DNA of 64,000 bases from NCBI GenBank assembly GCA_934621605.1, contig CAKTUZ010000004.1, positions 59,220 through 123,219 of the forward strand, written 5' to 3'. This DNA comes from an uncultured bacterium (GTDB lineage Bacteria; Vulcanimicrobiota; Xenobia; Xenobiales; Xenobiaceae). A program made the position numbers and the translations under genes. A model generated the notes under the pieces. That model had not been told where the DNA came from. It ran no database searches and saw only the letters and a list, made by a program, of their open reading frames with translations. This document shows positions 8,237 through 17,092 of this stretch, piece by piece (within the stretch, counting starts at the first letter, position 1; each line of letters opens with the position of its first letter).

Positions 8237-9181
8237 TTATGCTATATGATCGACCATCTCGATGTCGATACTGCGTAAATTCATACCTTTCTTTTCGATA
8301 TGCTCACGCAGTTCGGCACGGCTATCCTGCAGAACTTCGCGGGTATCTTCGGAATCGGTAATGAATTGAGCGCTAAGCTCGCCATCTTTGCCGCGATTGA
8401 TCTTAATCTTGAGTTCGCCCAAATACTCGGGGTTGAGGCGGAGAGTGAGCTCATCACGGCTGGTGAAGTTGCGAATCTCCATGTGAGTGACTATTTGATT
8501 GATAACTTGCTGGCGCTTTTGAGTTTGGGTCAGTCTTTGGGTTTTATGAGCTTCTTCGGCTTTGTTGGCACTGTTGAGAGCTACATTACTGTCGGCTTTT
8601 TCGGCTTTATCACTTTTTGCGGCACTGGAAGCGGCTTGATTGGCTTCGGTAGTAAGTTGTTTGCCTTCTTCTTTTTTGCCGGTTTTACCTAAGAGTTCAT
8701 CAAATTTTTGACCGGTTAAAGCGACAGCTTCCTTGTTGGAAGCATTGGCTTGAGCGGGAGCTTCTTTTGCTGCTCCGGCATTTTCTTTAGGCTGGGCGTT
8801 CTGCATCTTTAAAGCCTTGGAAGCTTCGTCAAGTTTCATAGCTTGCTTTTCAGCCATACTCAAGGTATCGGGGTTGCGATACATCATGTCATAGAGAAAA
8901 GCTTTGCTACCCATAGACTGAGGATTTTGAGTCATTTTGGCCTGGTCTGCTTTAGCTTGGGCCTGGGCTTCGGCTTTTTCGGCCTTCTGGCGCTCGGCAG
9001 CTTCTTTGCGTGTTTCTTTTTTGGCGATAACGTCGTTTTCTGTGTTGGCCTTATCAGAAGTGGCCGCTTCTAAGCAGCTGTTAAAGGCGCTGGAGTTGGT
9101 TTCGACTTTGTCGCTTTTGTTCTCATGATTCTGCTGTACGGCAGAAGAACCTAACATAGATACAAAAAGTTGATTTTCCAT
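8237..9181 (-). CDS. fliK: FliK-type hook-length control protein
   Basis: FliK measures hook length and triggers the FlhB switch. The 314-residue product has a long polar, Lys/Ala/Glu-rich N-terminal two thirds, as FliK proteins do. The conserved C-terminal Flg_hook domain follows with LTLRLNPEYLGELKIKI and then REVLQDSRAELREHIEKKG. This C-terminal motif is diagnostic; the N-terminal part is poorly conserved in the family and low complexity here. An AAAAGGAG site precedes the ATG. It sits between the transglycosylase and the hook/rod gene, the usual fliK position, except that flgD is missing next to it. Confidence 0.92.
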   Translation of the reverse strand: MENQLFVSMLGSSAVQQNHENKSDKVETNSSAFNSCLEAATSDKANTENDVIAKKETRKEAAERQKAEKAEAQAQAKADQAKMTQNPQSMGSKAFLYDMMYRNPDTLSMAEKQAMKLDEASKALKMQNAQPKENAGAAKEAPAQANASNKEAVALTGQKFDELLGKTGKKEEGKQLTTEANQAASSAAKSDKAEKADSNVALNSANKAEEAHKTQRLTQTQKRQQVINQIVTHMEIRNFTSRDELTLRLNPEYLGELKIKINRGKDGELSAQFITDSEDTREVLQDSRAELREHIEKKGMNLRSIDIEMVDHIA

Positions 9182-9287
9182 AACGGCTCCTTTTTTATGT
9201 TTGGAAAACTTGACTCGCGGAGCAGACTCAAGACAAGAGAAAGTATCGAGTACTTCAGTCTGCTCTCAAAAGCTGGAAAAATAAGAA

Positions 9288-9911
9288 CTAAGCTTGAATG
9301 CCTTTATTCTCCTGGTAATAGCCCAAAACTTTGTCTACATAGTGCTGTGTTTCCTGATAAGGAGGAACTCCGCCATATTGTTGTACGGAGCCGGGGCCTG
9401 CGTTATAAGCGGCGATTGTTTTAGTCATATCGCCATTAAACATATCCATCAGTTGACCGAGATACTTGGTGCCGCCCATGATATTGTCTTTGGGATCGTA
9501 AGCATTTTGTACACCTAAATCACTGGCTGTCTCAGGCATAAGTTGCATGAGTCCTTGGGCACCGCAAACTGAAGTGGCTTGAGGATTAAAAGCTGACTCT
9601 TGCTTGATAACGGCTTTAATGAGGGCGGGATCTACGTGATATTTTTCGGAAGCCTCTTTAATAATGCTGTCAAACTGAGTGGGGCTTCCCGAGCCGGTTC
9701 CGCTGGGGATACTTGAGGAGTTGATAGCGGCGGCAGCAGGATCGAAGCGCTGGCCGTTGGTCATGCTGTTGATCATGCTCTGGAAAGAAGCCGCATCTTG
9801 AGGAGAAGTAAGATTTCCGGCGCTGGTCTTAGAGCTCATTCTGGTGTCGAGAGCATTTTCCAACGAAGTCATCTGCCGTTCAATTTGATCTATTCTGGCG
9901 AATATGGACAT
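9288..9911 (-). CDS. Lytic transglycosylase (SLT domain) inside the flagellar operon
   Basis: A peptidoglycan-cleaving enzyme likely to open the wall for the rod. The 207-residue product has a coiled N-terminal segment and then a complete SLT domain: the catalytic glutamate in IKQESAFNP (Glu105 by my count), GAQGLMQLMPETA and AAYNAGPGSV. No signal peptide is visible, so the protein may leave the cell through the flagellar export gate. It lies between fliJ and fliK, a position where some bacteria carry flagellum-specific transglycosylases. AAAGGAGG precedes the ATG. Confidence 0.93.
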   Translation of the reverse strand: MSIFARIDQIERQMTSLENALDTRMSSKTSAGNLTSPQDAASFQSMINSMTNGQRFDPAAAAINSSSIPSGTGSGSPTQFDSIIKEASEKYHVDPALIKAVIKQESAFNPQATSVCGAQGLMQLMPETASDLGVQNAYDPKDNIMGGTKYLGQLMDMFNGDMTKTIAAYNAGPGSVQQYGGVPPYQETQHYVDKVLGYYQENKGIQA

Positions 9912-10090
9912 TTTATTAGCCTCCTTTGACTGTGCTGCCTTTCATTCTTTAGACACTTTTCTCAATCCGAAAACGGACGAAGATTCTTGTTATTTTTATC
10001 ACTGTTTCTCTCGCTTAGTATAGTAGAAAAACAATAATTTTTCCAAGTTTTAATTTCTGTGTGTCGGTTTGATAGGGTTAGTGAAAGCAT

Positions 10091-10552
10091 TTAGGTTGCG
10101 GACGGATCACGAGCATATTTCAAAGTGGCCAACTCATCGAGCATTTTATTCTCTTCCTGCTCAATTTCTGCCAGCCATTTCTCTTGGCTCTTTTCCTTGT
10201 TTTTTTCGTAACTTTGTCTCTCTTGAGCTGCTTTCATCAGAGCCTCTCGCTGTTGAGCGATACGGATAGTGAGCTCTTTGATTCTTAGTTCTTGGTTGAC
10301 GATCTGGCCTTTCACAAATTCAATATGCTGAGGGAAAAATCTCAGCTGATTGATATCCAGAGTGCCGTTAGCTTGTCTGACTTTTAATTCTTCACGAATT
10401 GAAATCAGTTTCTGCTCAAGCTGGGCTTTTATCTGACGTTCATTCTCTTGTTGCTGAATGAGTTTAGCCAGTTTTTCCTTTTCGTCTTCTTCAGCTTGGA
10501 TTTTTAGCTCGAGAATCTGCTGCAGGCGATAACGAAAGCGTTTTTGAGCCAT
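10091..10552 (-). CDS. fliJ: FliJ, flagellar export chaperone/stalk
   Basis: FliJ is the coiled-coil stalk of the FliI ATPase. The 153-residue product is almost wholly charged alpha-helix (MAQKRFRYRLQQILELKIQAEEDEKEKL), of normal length. It is 3 bases downstream of fliI, the standard arrangement. FliJ is weakly conserved, so the call rests on the coiled-coil pattern, the N-terminal FRYRLQQILELK motif and gene order. Confidence 0.9.
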   Translation of the reverse strand: MAQKRFRYRLQQILELKIQAEEDEKEKLAKLIQQQENERQIKAQLEQKLISIREELKVRQANGTLDINQLRFFPQHIEFVKGQIVNQELRIKELTIRIAQQREALMKAAQERQSYEKNKEKSQEKWLAEIEQEENKMLDELATLKYARDPSAT

Positions 10553-10555
10553 AGT

Positions 10556-12139
10556 TTACTTTTGATCTCCGAACATTTCTAACAAGCGGCGACGAGTCTC
10601 TTCGAAAGGAGCCGGTTCATAAATTCCTTGGCTGAGGAATTTCTGCACTTCATCGATCTTATCGATAGCGAAGTCTACTTTGGGGTTGGAACCTTTTTGA
10701 TAAGCGCCGATGTTAATAAGGTCTTCATTCTCTTGATATACTGCTAGTACGTTTCTGAGCACACCAGCAGCCTTCTGAATCTCTTTGGGGTTGATTTCTG
10801 TGAAAAGACGGGACACAGATTGCAATACGTCTACGGCCGGATAGCGGTTTTTGTGGGCAATCTTACGGTTGAGGACGATGTGACCATCCAGAATGCCTCG
10901 CACAGTGTCGGCAATTGGTTCGTTCATGTCGTCGCCTTCTACCAATACTGTGTAAATACCGGTAATGGAGCCTTTGGGAGAGGTGCCGGCGCGTTCCATC
11001 AGTTTGGGCAGTAAGGCAAAGCAGGAGGGAGTATAACCTTTGGTAGCTGGTGGCTCGCCTACAGCCAAACCTACTTCGCGCTGAGCCATAGCAAAACGGG
11101 TGACTGAGTCCATCATGAGCATGACGTCGTTGCCTTGGTCGCGGAAGTATTCAGCTAGAGCTGTGCCGGTATAAGCACCTTTTAAACGTACCAAAGCGGG
11201 TTGGTCGGAGGTCGCTACCACAACTACGGAACGCTTCATACCTTCGGGGCCGAGGTCTCGTTCGATAAAGTCGCGCAGCTCACGACCACGTTCTCCGATT
11301 AGAGCCAGTACGTTGACTTGGGCGGCCGTATTTCGGGCAATCATTGATAAGGTGGTCGATTTTCCTACACCTGAACCGGCAAAAATACCGACACGTTGTC
11401 CGGCACCTAAGGTTAAGGTAGAGTCGAGCACGCGCACACCCATAGGTAGGGCTCTTTTGATTCGAGGTCTAGTAATAGGGTTGGGCGGTTCATTATAAAT
11501 GGAATACTCGGTTTCGTATTCCAGCGGTCCCAAACCGTCAATAGGATTGCCTAAGCCGTCGAGTACGCGCCCTAAAAGCTTGGGGCCTACTTTTACGGAG
11601 AGGGGCTTGCCGGTAGCTCGAACCTCACAACCAGGACTAATGCCGCCCAAGTCGCCCAGAGGCATAAGCATAACCTTGCTGCCCTTAAAGCCTACCACCT
11701 CGGATCTAATCGGTTTTGAACCCTCGCGCTCATAAATAAGGCATAACTCACCCATCTTGACGGCTGGTCCTTCGGATTCGATAGTTAAACCGATAACTTG
11801 GCTGACGCGCCCATGCATGCGAATGGGTTTGCAACGGTTTAGAGACAGATAGTAGGAAGGAAAAGTTATTTTTGGAAGCGGTTCAACTTCCGGCAAAGGC
11901 TCAGCTAAAACTTGCTCTTTGGCAGCCAAATCATCTGTAGCGACAGGCTGAGAAGGGAGAACTGGTTCCGGCTGCGGCTGAGGAGCGGCAGAAGCCGGGG
12001 GCGGAGGAGTCGCCGGAGTTGCCGGAGCAGGGTCAGCTTTGCCATCGCCTTGTCTGGGAGCAGTAAAGTTTGTTTTAGGAACCGAAGCTGGGCGAGCTGT
12101 TGTGGGCCTAAGAGTCGGTCTAGCTGGCATCTGCGCCAT
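10556..12139 (-). CDS. fliI: FliI, flagellar export ATPase with proline-rich N-terminal extension
   Basis: FliI is the hexameric ATPase that unfolds and delivers export substrates. The 527-residue product has Walker A AGSGVGKST at about 254-262, GERGRELRDFIE and the Walker B region DVMLMMDSVTRFA, with the C-terminal FliI/YscN end. It is about 80-90 residues longer than usual because the first 85 or so residues are Pro/Ala/Gln-rich and disordered-looking. The ATG at 12139 has AAGGAGAGG nine bases upstream and overlaps the end of fliH by about 20 bases. Confidence 0.97.
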   Translation of the reverse strand: MAQMPARPTLRPTTARPASVPKTNFTAPRQGDGKADPAPATPATPPPPASAAPQPQPEPVLPSQPVATDDLAAKEQVLAEPLPEVEPLPKITFPSYYLSLNRCKPIRMHGRVSQVIGLTIESEGPAVKMGELCLIYEREGSKPIRSEVVGFKGSKVMLMPLGDLGGISPGCEVRATGKPLSVKVGPKLLGRVLDGLGNPIDGLGPLEYETEYSIYNEPPNPITRPRIKRALPMGVRVLDSTLTLGAGQRVGIFAGSGVGKSTTLSMIARNTAAQVNVLALIGERGRELRDFIERDLGPEGMKRSVVVVATSDQPALVRLKGAYTGTALAEYFRDQGNDVMLMMDSVTRFAMAQREVGLAVGEPPATKGYTPSCFALLPKLMERAGTSPKGSITGIYTVLVEGDDMNEPIADTVRGILDGHIVLNRKIAHKNRYPAVDVLQSVSRLFTEINPKEIQKAAGVLRNVLAVYQENEDLINIGAYQKGSNPKVDFAIDKIDEVQKFLSQGIYEPAPFEETRRRLLEMFGDQK

Positions 12140-13160
12140 CGTCTATGTCCTCTCCTTTACTGCTTCTGTCAAAAGCCGTAGTTATGGCCGCTAATTGAGT
12201 TTCCAGCCTGGCGTCGATATTTCCCAAGTTGGTTTCTATAATGCAACCACCGCGAGTTACTTTAGAATCGACTGATAAATCGAAATCTTTTAAGCCTTCT
12301 ACCATGCGCATAAGAGACGAACGGTCGTTATTTACGATATGGTAATCGTCAGGATTGACGCGAATGCGCACTTCTTCGCGATCCTTCATATCAGCCAGCG
12401 CTTCTTTAACAACTCCCATAATGACGTCGTTATTGGTATTTACTTCTAAGCCGATAATTTTTTCGGCGATACCGATTGAAAGCTGAGCTAAGGCGGGCTC
12501 AGTAGCTTCAATAAGTTTGCGCCTTTCGTTAATAGCTTGTACGTAAAGATCTCTGGCCTTGAGCATAAGATCTACATACTCGCGATGGGCTATGCGTTTC
12601 CCCTCTTCAATACCTTGTTGGGTACCCTGTTGGAAAGCCAGTTGTCTGGCATTTTCGGCGTCGGCGGCCGCTTGCTCGTTGAACTGCTGTACCTGCTCAT
12701 TGGCTTGTTGGATCATTTGTTGAATCTGATTTTGGGCTTGAACAATTAGTTCTCGGGCCTGGGCTTCGGCCTTAGCTATAATCTCCTTATCTACCGGAGG
12801 TGGAGGAGGAGGGAGAGGGGCGCCGGGAGGGGGAGGATCGCCAGTGGGCACACTTACCGAATGGGCAGATATAGGCGGTAGTTTATTCTCCGCGTATTCA
12901 GTTCTGCGATTGCCAAAGACTTTACCAATATTGGAAGCCATGGGTGGCCGACCCGTTTGAGGATGAAACTCACCGTCACCGTCGGGTATTTGGGGGGCGG
13001 TTTCAGGAACGGCACTGCGCCCCCGGAAAATTTTGCCTCCGCTGTCGCTGGACACTTTTGTCGCTCCGAAATTAGTCGGAACGAAGTCGCTTAAATCGGC
13101 GCTTGCAGGACGCTGCTTAAGAAGGGCAGAGCGTTTGGGAACGCCGTCTCCGCCGGACAT
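12120..13160 (-). CDS. fliH: FliH, flagellar export ATPase regulator
   Basis: FliH binds FliI as a peripheral stalk and links it to the C ring. The C-terminal half has the glutamine-rich coiled coil (AQARELIVQAQNQIQQMIQ), the FliH helix with IAEKIIGLEV and the domain with VRIRVNPDDY. The N-terminal 120-130 residues are low complexity and include a PPPPGAPLPPPPPP run. A reading frame extends to a GTG at 13196, but the ATG at 13160 (MSGGDGVPKRS) has AAAGGA nine bases upstream and is the better start, giving 346 residues. This is longer than the usual 230 or so because of the extension. Confidence 0.9.
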   Translation of the reverse strand: MSGGDGVPKRSALLKQRPASADLSDFVPTNFGATKVSSDSGGKIFRGRSAVPETAPQIPDGDGEFHPQTGRPPMASNIGKVFGNRRTEYAENKLPPISAHSVSVPTGDPPPPGAPLPPPPPPVDKEIIAKAEAQARELIVQAQNQIQQMIQQANEQVQQFNEQAAADAENARQLAFQQGTQQGIEEGKRIAHREYVDLMLKARDLYVQAINERRKLIEATEPALAQLSIGIAEKIIGLEVNTNNDVIMGVVKEALADMKDREEVRIRVNPDDYHIVNNDRSSLMRMVEGLKDFDLSVDSKVTRGGCIIETNLGNIDARLETQLAAITTAFDRSSKGEDIDDGADAS

Positions 13161-13224
13161 ACTGTTGTTTCCTTTGAAAAGAGCCAGTGTGCTCACCTAC
13201 TTTGCTATTTAATATTGTTAGCTT

Positions 13225-14232
13225 CTATCTGAATTTAATTTTGCCTAAAGTTACCAAACCGCGCAGAATATTACGAATGCGCTGTTGGGCTTGTTTTATC
13301 TCATCCCATGATACCTGAACTAAACTTTGGACATCGTCGCGTAAAGCTCTGGCGACATCTGGAGATAAGAAACGATATACCCGCTTGGAAAGATTTTCGT
13401 CAGCTCCTTTTAGAGCTAAAACCAAGTCACGGAAATCTGTGAGACGCAAAACTTGTTCGAGGGAAGGATCGTCAACATTATTGAGATCTTCGAAATCGCA
13501 GAGTTTGGTCTTTAAGTTGTTAACTAACAGAGGGCTTTTGGTGGCTAAGCCGCTGAGTACACGCTCTTCGGTACCTCTGTCAGCTTGGTTGAGAATTTCT
13601 AACAAAGCTTCCTTGCCGTCAGCGTGAGAGTAGGCGCCGTCTTCTAAAGCTTGATGTAAACGCGACTCCAGCACTTTTTCTAATTCAGCCAGTATTTCCG
13701 CATTGACTGGATGAAGCTCTGCCAAACGTTTGGCTACTTCTGTTTGGACTTGTGGTTGTAAGTCGCTCAATACAGCTGAAGCTTGACTTGGTTGCAAATA
13801 GGAAAGAATTACGGCTATAGTTTGAGGATGTTCTTTGCGAATTAGTTGTAAAAGTTGACGGGGATCGACTCGGCGTAAAAAGTCTAAGGGACGATTGCTG
13901 GAGGAAGTTGCCATGGCAGCCGTCTGGGTAAAACCACCGATTGGAGGGGGAGCGCCGCCTATACCGGTTGGTCCGCCTAAAGCATGACCACCTAGGCCGA
14001 AGCTAGCGAAAGGTCGAGGAGCATCACCGCCGCCTCCTCCATCCTGATTCAAGAACTCCTGAATAACTTGGGCTCTGGTCTCTGGGGATATTTGGGGAAG
14101 TTTGGCTATCTCAGTGGTGATAGCCTGAACTTCATCCGGGCGTAATTCCTTAAAAATTTCCGCTGAAGCATCAGGCGGAAGGGACATCAACAATATGGCT
14201 GTCTTTTGTTTGGGGGGCAAGTTTACAGACAT
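13225..14232 (-). CDS. fliG: FliG, flagellar motor switch protein
   Basis: FliG connects the MS ring to the C ring and contacts the stator. The 335-residue product has the N-terminal domain (PPKQKTAILLMSLPPDASAEIF), the middle domain with KEHPQTIAVILSYL and a C-terminal domain with VLRLTDFRDLVLALKGAD. Between N and middle domains is an unusual Gly/Ala/Pro-rich insert of about 55 residues starting at GGGGGDAPRP. The C-terminal charged helix residues that face the stator look conserved. A GAGGAGGTG ribosome site precedes the ATG. Confidence 0.96.
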   Translation of the reverse strand: MSVNLPPKQKTAILLMSLPPDASAEIFKELRPDEVQAITTEIAKLPQISPETRAQVIQEFLNQDGGGGGDAPRPFASFGLGGHALGGPTGIGGAPPPIGGFTQTAAMATSSSNRPLDFLRRVDPRQLLQLIRKEHPQTIAVILSYLQPSQASAVLSDLQPQVQTEVAKRLAELHPVNAEILAELEKVLESRLHQALEDGAYSHADGKEALLEILNQADRGTEERVLSGLATKSPLLVNNLKTKLCDFEDLNNVDDPSLEQVLRLTDFRDLVLALKGADENLSKRVYRFLSPDVARALRDDVQSLVQVSWDEIKQAQQRIRNILRGLVTLGKIKFR

Positions 14233-14281
14233 GACCGCACCTCCTCAGCTTGTGTTCCTAAAAAATATAAGTGTTAGAAAA

Positions 14282-14315
14282 TGCGCCCCGGGGCTTAAAA
14301 CGGCCCCGAGGCGCA
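14282..14315 (-). terminator. Strong GC-rich hairpin between fliF and fliG
   Basis: Arms TGCGCC plus CGGGGC pair with GCCCCG plus GGCGCA around an eight-base loop; on the minus strand TTTT follows. It lies inside the operon, so it probably acts as a partial terminator or an mRNA-stabilising processing end that sets the ratio of FliF to downstream products. Confidence 0.6.
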
Positions 14316-14355
14316 CTCTTGCACTTTGCACCTTGGGGGTGCTAGTTTAGCTAAA

Positions 14356-16062
14356 TTACCTTTGCTGTTGCTGATCGCTAAGCCAAGTATTTTTGATCAT
14401 TTCGGCCAACTTATTGGGGCGCTCTTTGGCAAGGCGTTCCAACTGGTCGGAAGTATTGACTCTCGTTTCACCCATCGCTTTGGATTTGCCGGACTTCTCG
14501 TTGAGAAGGTCGGCAATATCTGAGCTGGCGCCGCCGGTGGAAGCACCGAGGATGAGTTGAGACTGATTAGCTTTAACTTGGCGTTGACGGGAAACGTAAA
14601 CGGCAACTAAAGCCATGAGCAGAACGGCGGGAATGAAAGCGATGGCAGCCAGAGTTGATGTACTGATACCGCTGGAAGGAGGGGCTACAGGAGTATTCCC
14701 TGAGGCCATACCTGCGGCCATCTCACTGTAAACACCATCCAAAGTGGCGGTAGCGAAAGGAACGCTCTTTACGGTGACAGAGTCGCCGCGACTCTCATTG
14801 ATGCCTATAGCATCTTTTACCAAACCTGCAATAGCCGCTTCCTGATCGGGTTTTAAGTTGTCTACAGCTACAGATACGGTCAAGCGTTGGATGCGGGGAG
14901 AAGTGTCCACATTTTTAGATATGGTCTTGTTTACTTCGTACTTTTCGGACTCTTCGGTCTTGACATAAGTACCTTTTTTCTTCTCACTACTGCTGGTGTC
15001 CATTTGGACGGCGCCATCGTCATCGCTGCTGGAAGCAGAGCTGTTGCCATCTTTATTGTATTGCTCGACACGTTTTTGGCCGCCGACTTTTACCTTACCA
15101 CTATCATCGGGACCACCGACAACTTCACGCTGAACTTCATTCTGGGAAAAATCCACTTCGGCTGTCACTTGTGCGGCGAATTTCTGGGCGCCCAACACGG
15201 TAGCTAACTGTTGTTCGACTTTGTCTTTGAGATGTTTCTCTAAGGCGAGTTTGTACTCAAGTTGACTGCTGGGAGCCATGCCAAAATTGTTTCCGTTGAT
15301 AGGAAGGTTGGCTGTGAGGTCTCTGCCGTTAGTATCGACTATTTTTACATTTTGGGCTTTTAAATCGGGGACAGAATAGGCAACCAAATTTACGATACCG
15401 GTAATCTGATCACGACTAAGTTGAGCACCGGGTTTAAGTTTAAGCATAACGGCAGCTTTAGCGCTCTCTTGGCCGTTATCGAATAAAGTGCGCTCGGGAA
15501 GTCCGAGTTTGACATAAGCATCAGCAACGCCGTCCATCTGACGCATGGATTCGGTAAGCTCTCCTTCGAGAACTTGCTTACGAATGTCGTCCTTTTCTTT
15601 CTCGGACATAGTATTAATACCGCTGGAATCAGGTTTTGTGGCATTAGTCATTACAGCATGTCGGGGAAGACCATGAGAAGCTAATTGAGCCTGAGCTCTA
15701 ACCTTATCTTTAGGTGAGACCAAAAGGTTATCGTTAGTTTGAGCTACCTGGTGGGGAATGTTCCATTCTTGCAACTTCATGGAGACGTCTTTTACATCGT
15801 CTTCACTGAGTTTTGTTGCGTAAAGTTCTACAGGCTTGTTGGCGGAACTATAGACATTAAGTCCGATAACTCCGACAATTGCCAGAACTATAACGCATAT
15901 AATTGCAATCCTCACCTTCGGGTTCATGCCCGTCCACATAGCGCCGAGCTTGCCCAAAGGACTACCGTTATTGGCTCCACCCGGCGGTTTGCCCAGGGGA
16001 CCTCTTCCTGTGGCTAACGGACCACTGCCTGTCCGCATGCCCGTCTGGATACCGGTGGCCAT
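14356..16062 (-). CDS. fliF: FliF, flagellar MS-ring protein
   Basis: FliF forms the inner-membrane ring on which the flagellum is built. The 568-residue product has a first membrane helix (about residues 51-70), the ring-building motifs with LYATKLSEDDVKDVSMKL and AQVTAEVDFSQNE, a second helix near residues 475-495 (STLAAIAFIPAVLLMALVAVYV) and a C-terminal FliG-binding tail with ERPNKLAEMIKNTW. The Gly-rich N-terminal 40 residues are longer than usual. GGAAGGAG precedes the ATG. It follows fliE after a 138-base gap that contains a hairpin. Confidence 0.97.
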   Translation of the reverse strand: MATGIQTGMRTGSGPLATGRGPLGKPPGGANNGSPLGKLGAMWTGMNPKVRIAIICVIVLAIVGVIGLNVYSSANKPVELYATKLSEDDVKDVSMKLQEWNIPHQVAQTNDNLLVSPKDKVRAQAQLASHGLPRHAVMTNATKPDSSGINTMSEKEKDDIRKQVLEGELTESMRQMDGVADAYVKLGLPERTLFDNGQESAKAAVMLKLKPGAQLSRDQITGIVNLVAYSVPDLKAQNVKIVDTNGRDLTANLPINGNNFGMAPSSQLEYKLALEKHLKDKVEQQLATVLGAQKFAAQVTAEVDFSQNEVQREVVGGPDDSGKVKVGGQKRVEQYNKDGNSSASSSDDDGAVQMDTSSSEKKKGTYVKTEESEKYEVNKTISKNVDTSPRIQRLTVSVAVDNLKPDQEAAIAGLVKDAIGINESRGDSVTVKSVPFATATLDGVYSEMAAGMASGNTPVAPPSSGISTSTLAAIAFIPAVLLMALVAVYVSRQRQVKANQSQLILGASTGGASSDIADLLNEKSGKSKAMGETRVNTSDQLERLAKERPNKLAEMIKNTWLSDQQQQR

Positions 16063-16135
16063 AGTTTGTTCTCCTTCCTCCAGGGAAAAAATGTAATTCG
16101 GTGTTTCCCTCCCCCGTGATTGTTTTATAAACTAC

Positions 16136-16169
16136 ATCGGCGTTTCCTCCTTACAGAGGGAACGCCGAT
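16136..16169 (-). terminator. Long hairpin between fliE and fliF
   Basis: A 14-pair stem with a single G-U (arms 16136-16149 and 16156-16169, loop CTTACA) lies downstream of fliE. No T run follows on the minus strand within a few bases, so an intrinsic terminator is unlikely; RNA processing or stabilisation is more probable. A shorter AGGGAAA/TTTCCCT pair sits at 16082-16110. Confidence 0.5.
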
Positions 16170-16200
16170 CCCGAATTTTATTCCCTACAGTATACTTGGA

Positions 16201-16554
16201 TTATAACTGCATTTGGAACAAAGTGGTAGCTGAGGAGCAGAGCTTAGAAGCAATCTGGGTTGTGAGGTGAAGCATTACTTCGGATTTAGCACCGGCAATG
16301 GACATCTCATGAAGATTGTTCAGGCTGCCATCGAGCAATTTGTCTGTGCACTCTTTAGCTGTGTTCATGGTAGAGTTGACGTTGGAAAGAGCGTCACCCA
16401 ACATGTTGGAGAAAGACTTAGCATCAGCTTCGGAAGGAGCACTGATAGAGGGTAAACTGGTGGAAATACCCTGAATGGAGTTTGTAGAACTGACGGAGTT
16501 CATCTGAGGGGCCTGATTAAGACCGCCAATTCCTTGAATAGAAGAAAATTGCAT
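16201..16554 (-). CDS. fliE: FliE, MS-ring to rod adaptor
   Basis: FliE joins the MS ring to the proximal rod and is the first exported subunit. The 117-residue product has the family's central and C-terminal helices with DAKSFSNMLGDALSNVNSTMNTAKE and a domain rich in small residues ending in LCSSATTLFQMQL. Position after flgC and before fliF is standard. GAGGAGG precedes the ATG. Confidence 0.92.
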   Translation of the reverse strand: MQFSSIQGIGGLNQAPQMNSVSSTNSIQGISTSLPSISAPSEADAKSFSNMLGDALSNVNSTMNTAKECTDKLLDGSLNNLHEMSIAGAKSEVMLHLTTQIASKLCSSATTLFQMQL

Positions 16555-16594
16555 ATTATAACCTCCTCAAAACGTCGAAAAGCTCTCTTTGGAA

Positions 16595-17056
16595 CTACTT
16601 GCCAATTTCGAGGGCTTTATTAGCCATAGATTTGGAAGCCTCCAAAATAGTGGCGTTGGCTTCGAAGGCACGGCTGGCCATCATCATGTTGGTCATTTCA
16701 GAAATGACATTAATGTTGGGCATAGCCACATAGCCTTTGTGCTCGCCGCTAGTCTGAGCTTTAGGGTTGGAAGGATCGTAAACCCAACGGAAATCGGAAT
16801 TATCGGCCTGTACGCCAGCAACTTCTACTCCGTTGGCCGCCTGAGGAGCCTCGTCGTCGAAGGAGCAAGCCTGGAATTCATTCTCGAAATCGCCGATTTG
16901 CTTCTGGGTGACTACTGCGACCATGCGGCGGAAAGGAGTGCCGTCTGCGGTTTCGGTAGTGTTGACATTGGCGATGTTGGCTGCAGTGACGTCCATCATC
17001 TTACGCTGGGCGGTCATACCACTGGATGCTACATCAAAGGTATTGAAAAAGTTCAT
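16595..17056 (-). CDS. flgC: FlgC, flagellar proximal rod protein
   Basis: FlgC is a proximal rod subunit. The 153-residue product starts MNFFNTFDVASSGMTAQRKMMDVTAANIANVNT, closely matching the FlgC N-terminus. It ends with NVISEMTNMMMASRAFEANATIL, the family's C-terminal helix. Length is normal. AGGAGG precedes the ATG, and the gene follows flgB after 36 bases. Confidence 0.96.
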   Translation of the reverse strand: MNFFNTFDVASSGMTAQRKMMDVTAANIANVNTTETADGTPFRRMVAVVTQKQIGDFENEFQACSFDDEAPQAANGVEVAGVQADNSDFRWVYDPSNPKAQTSGEHKGYVAMPNINVISEMTNMMMASRAFEANATILEASKSMANKALEIGK

Positions 17057-17092
17057 CGTATAATCCTCCTACCTTGGATTTTTGGCTTTTTA

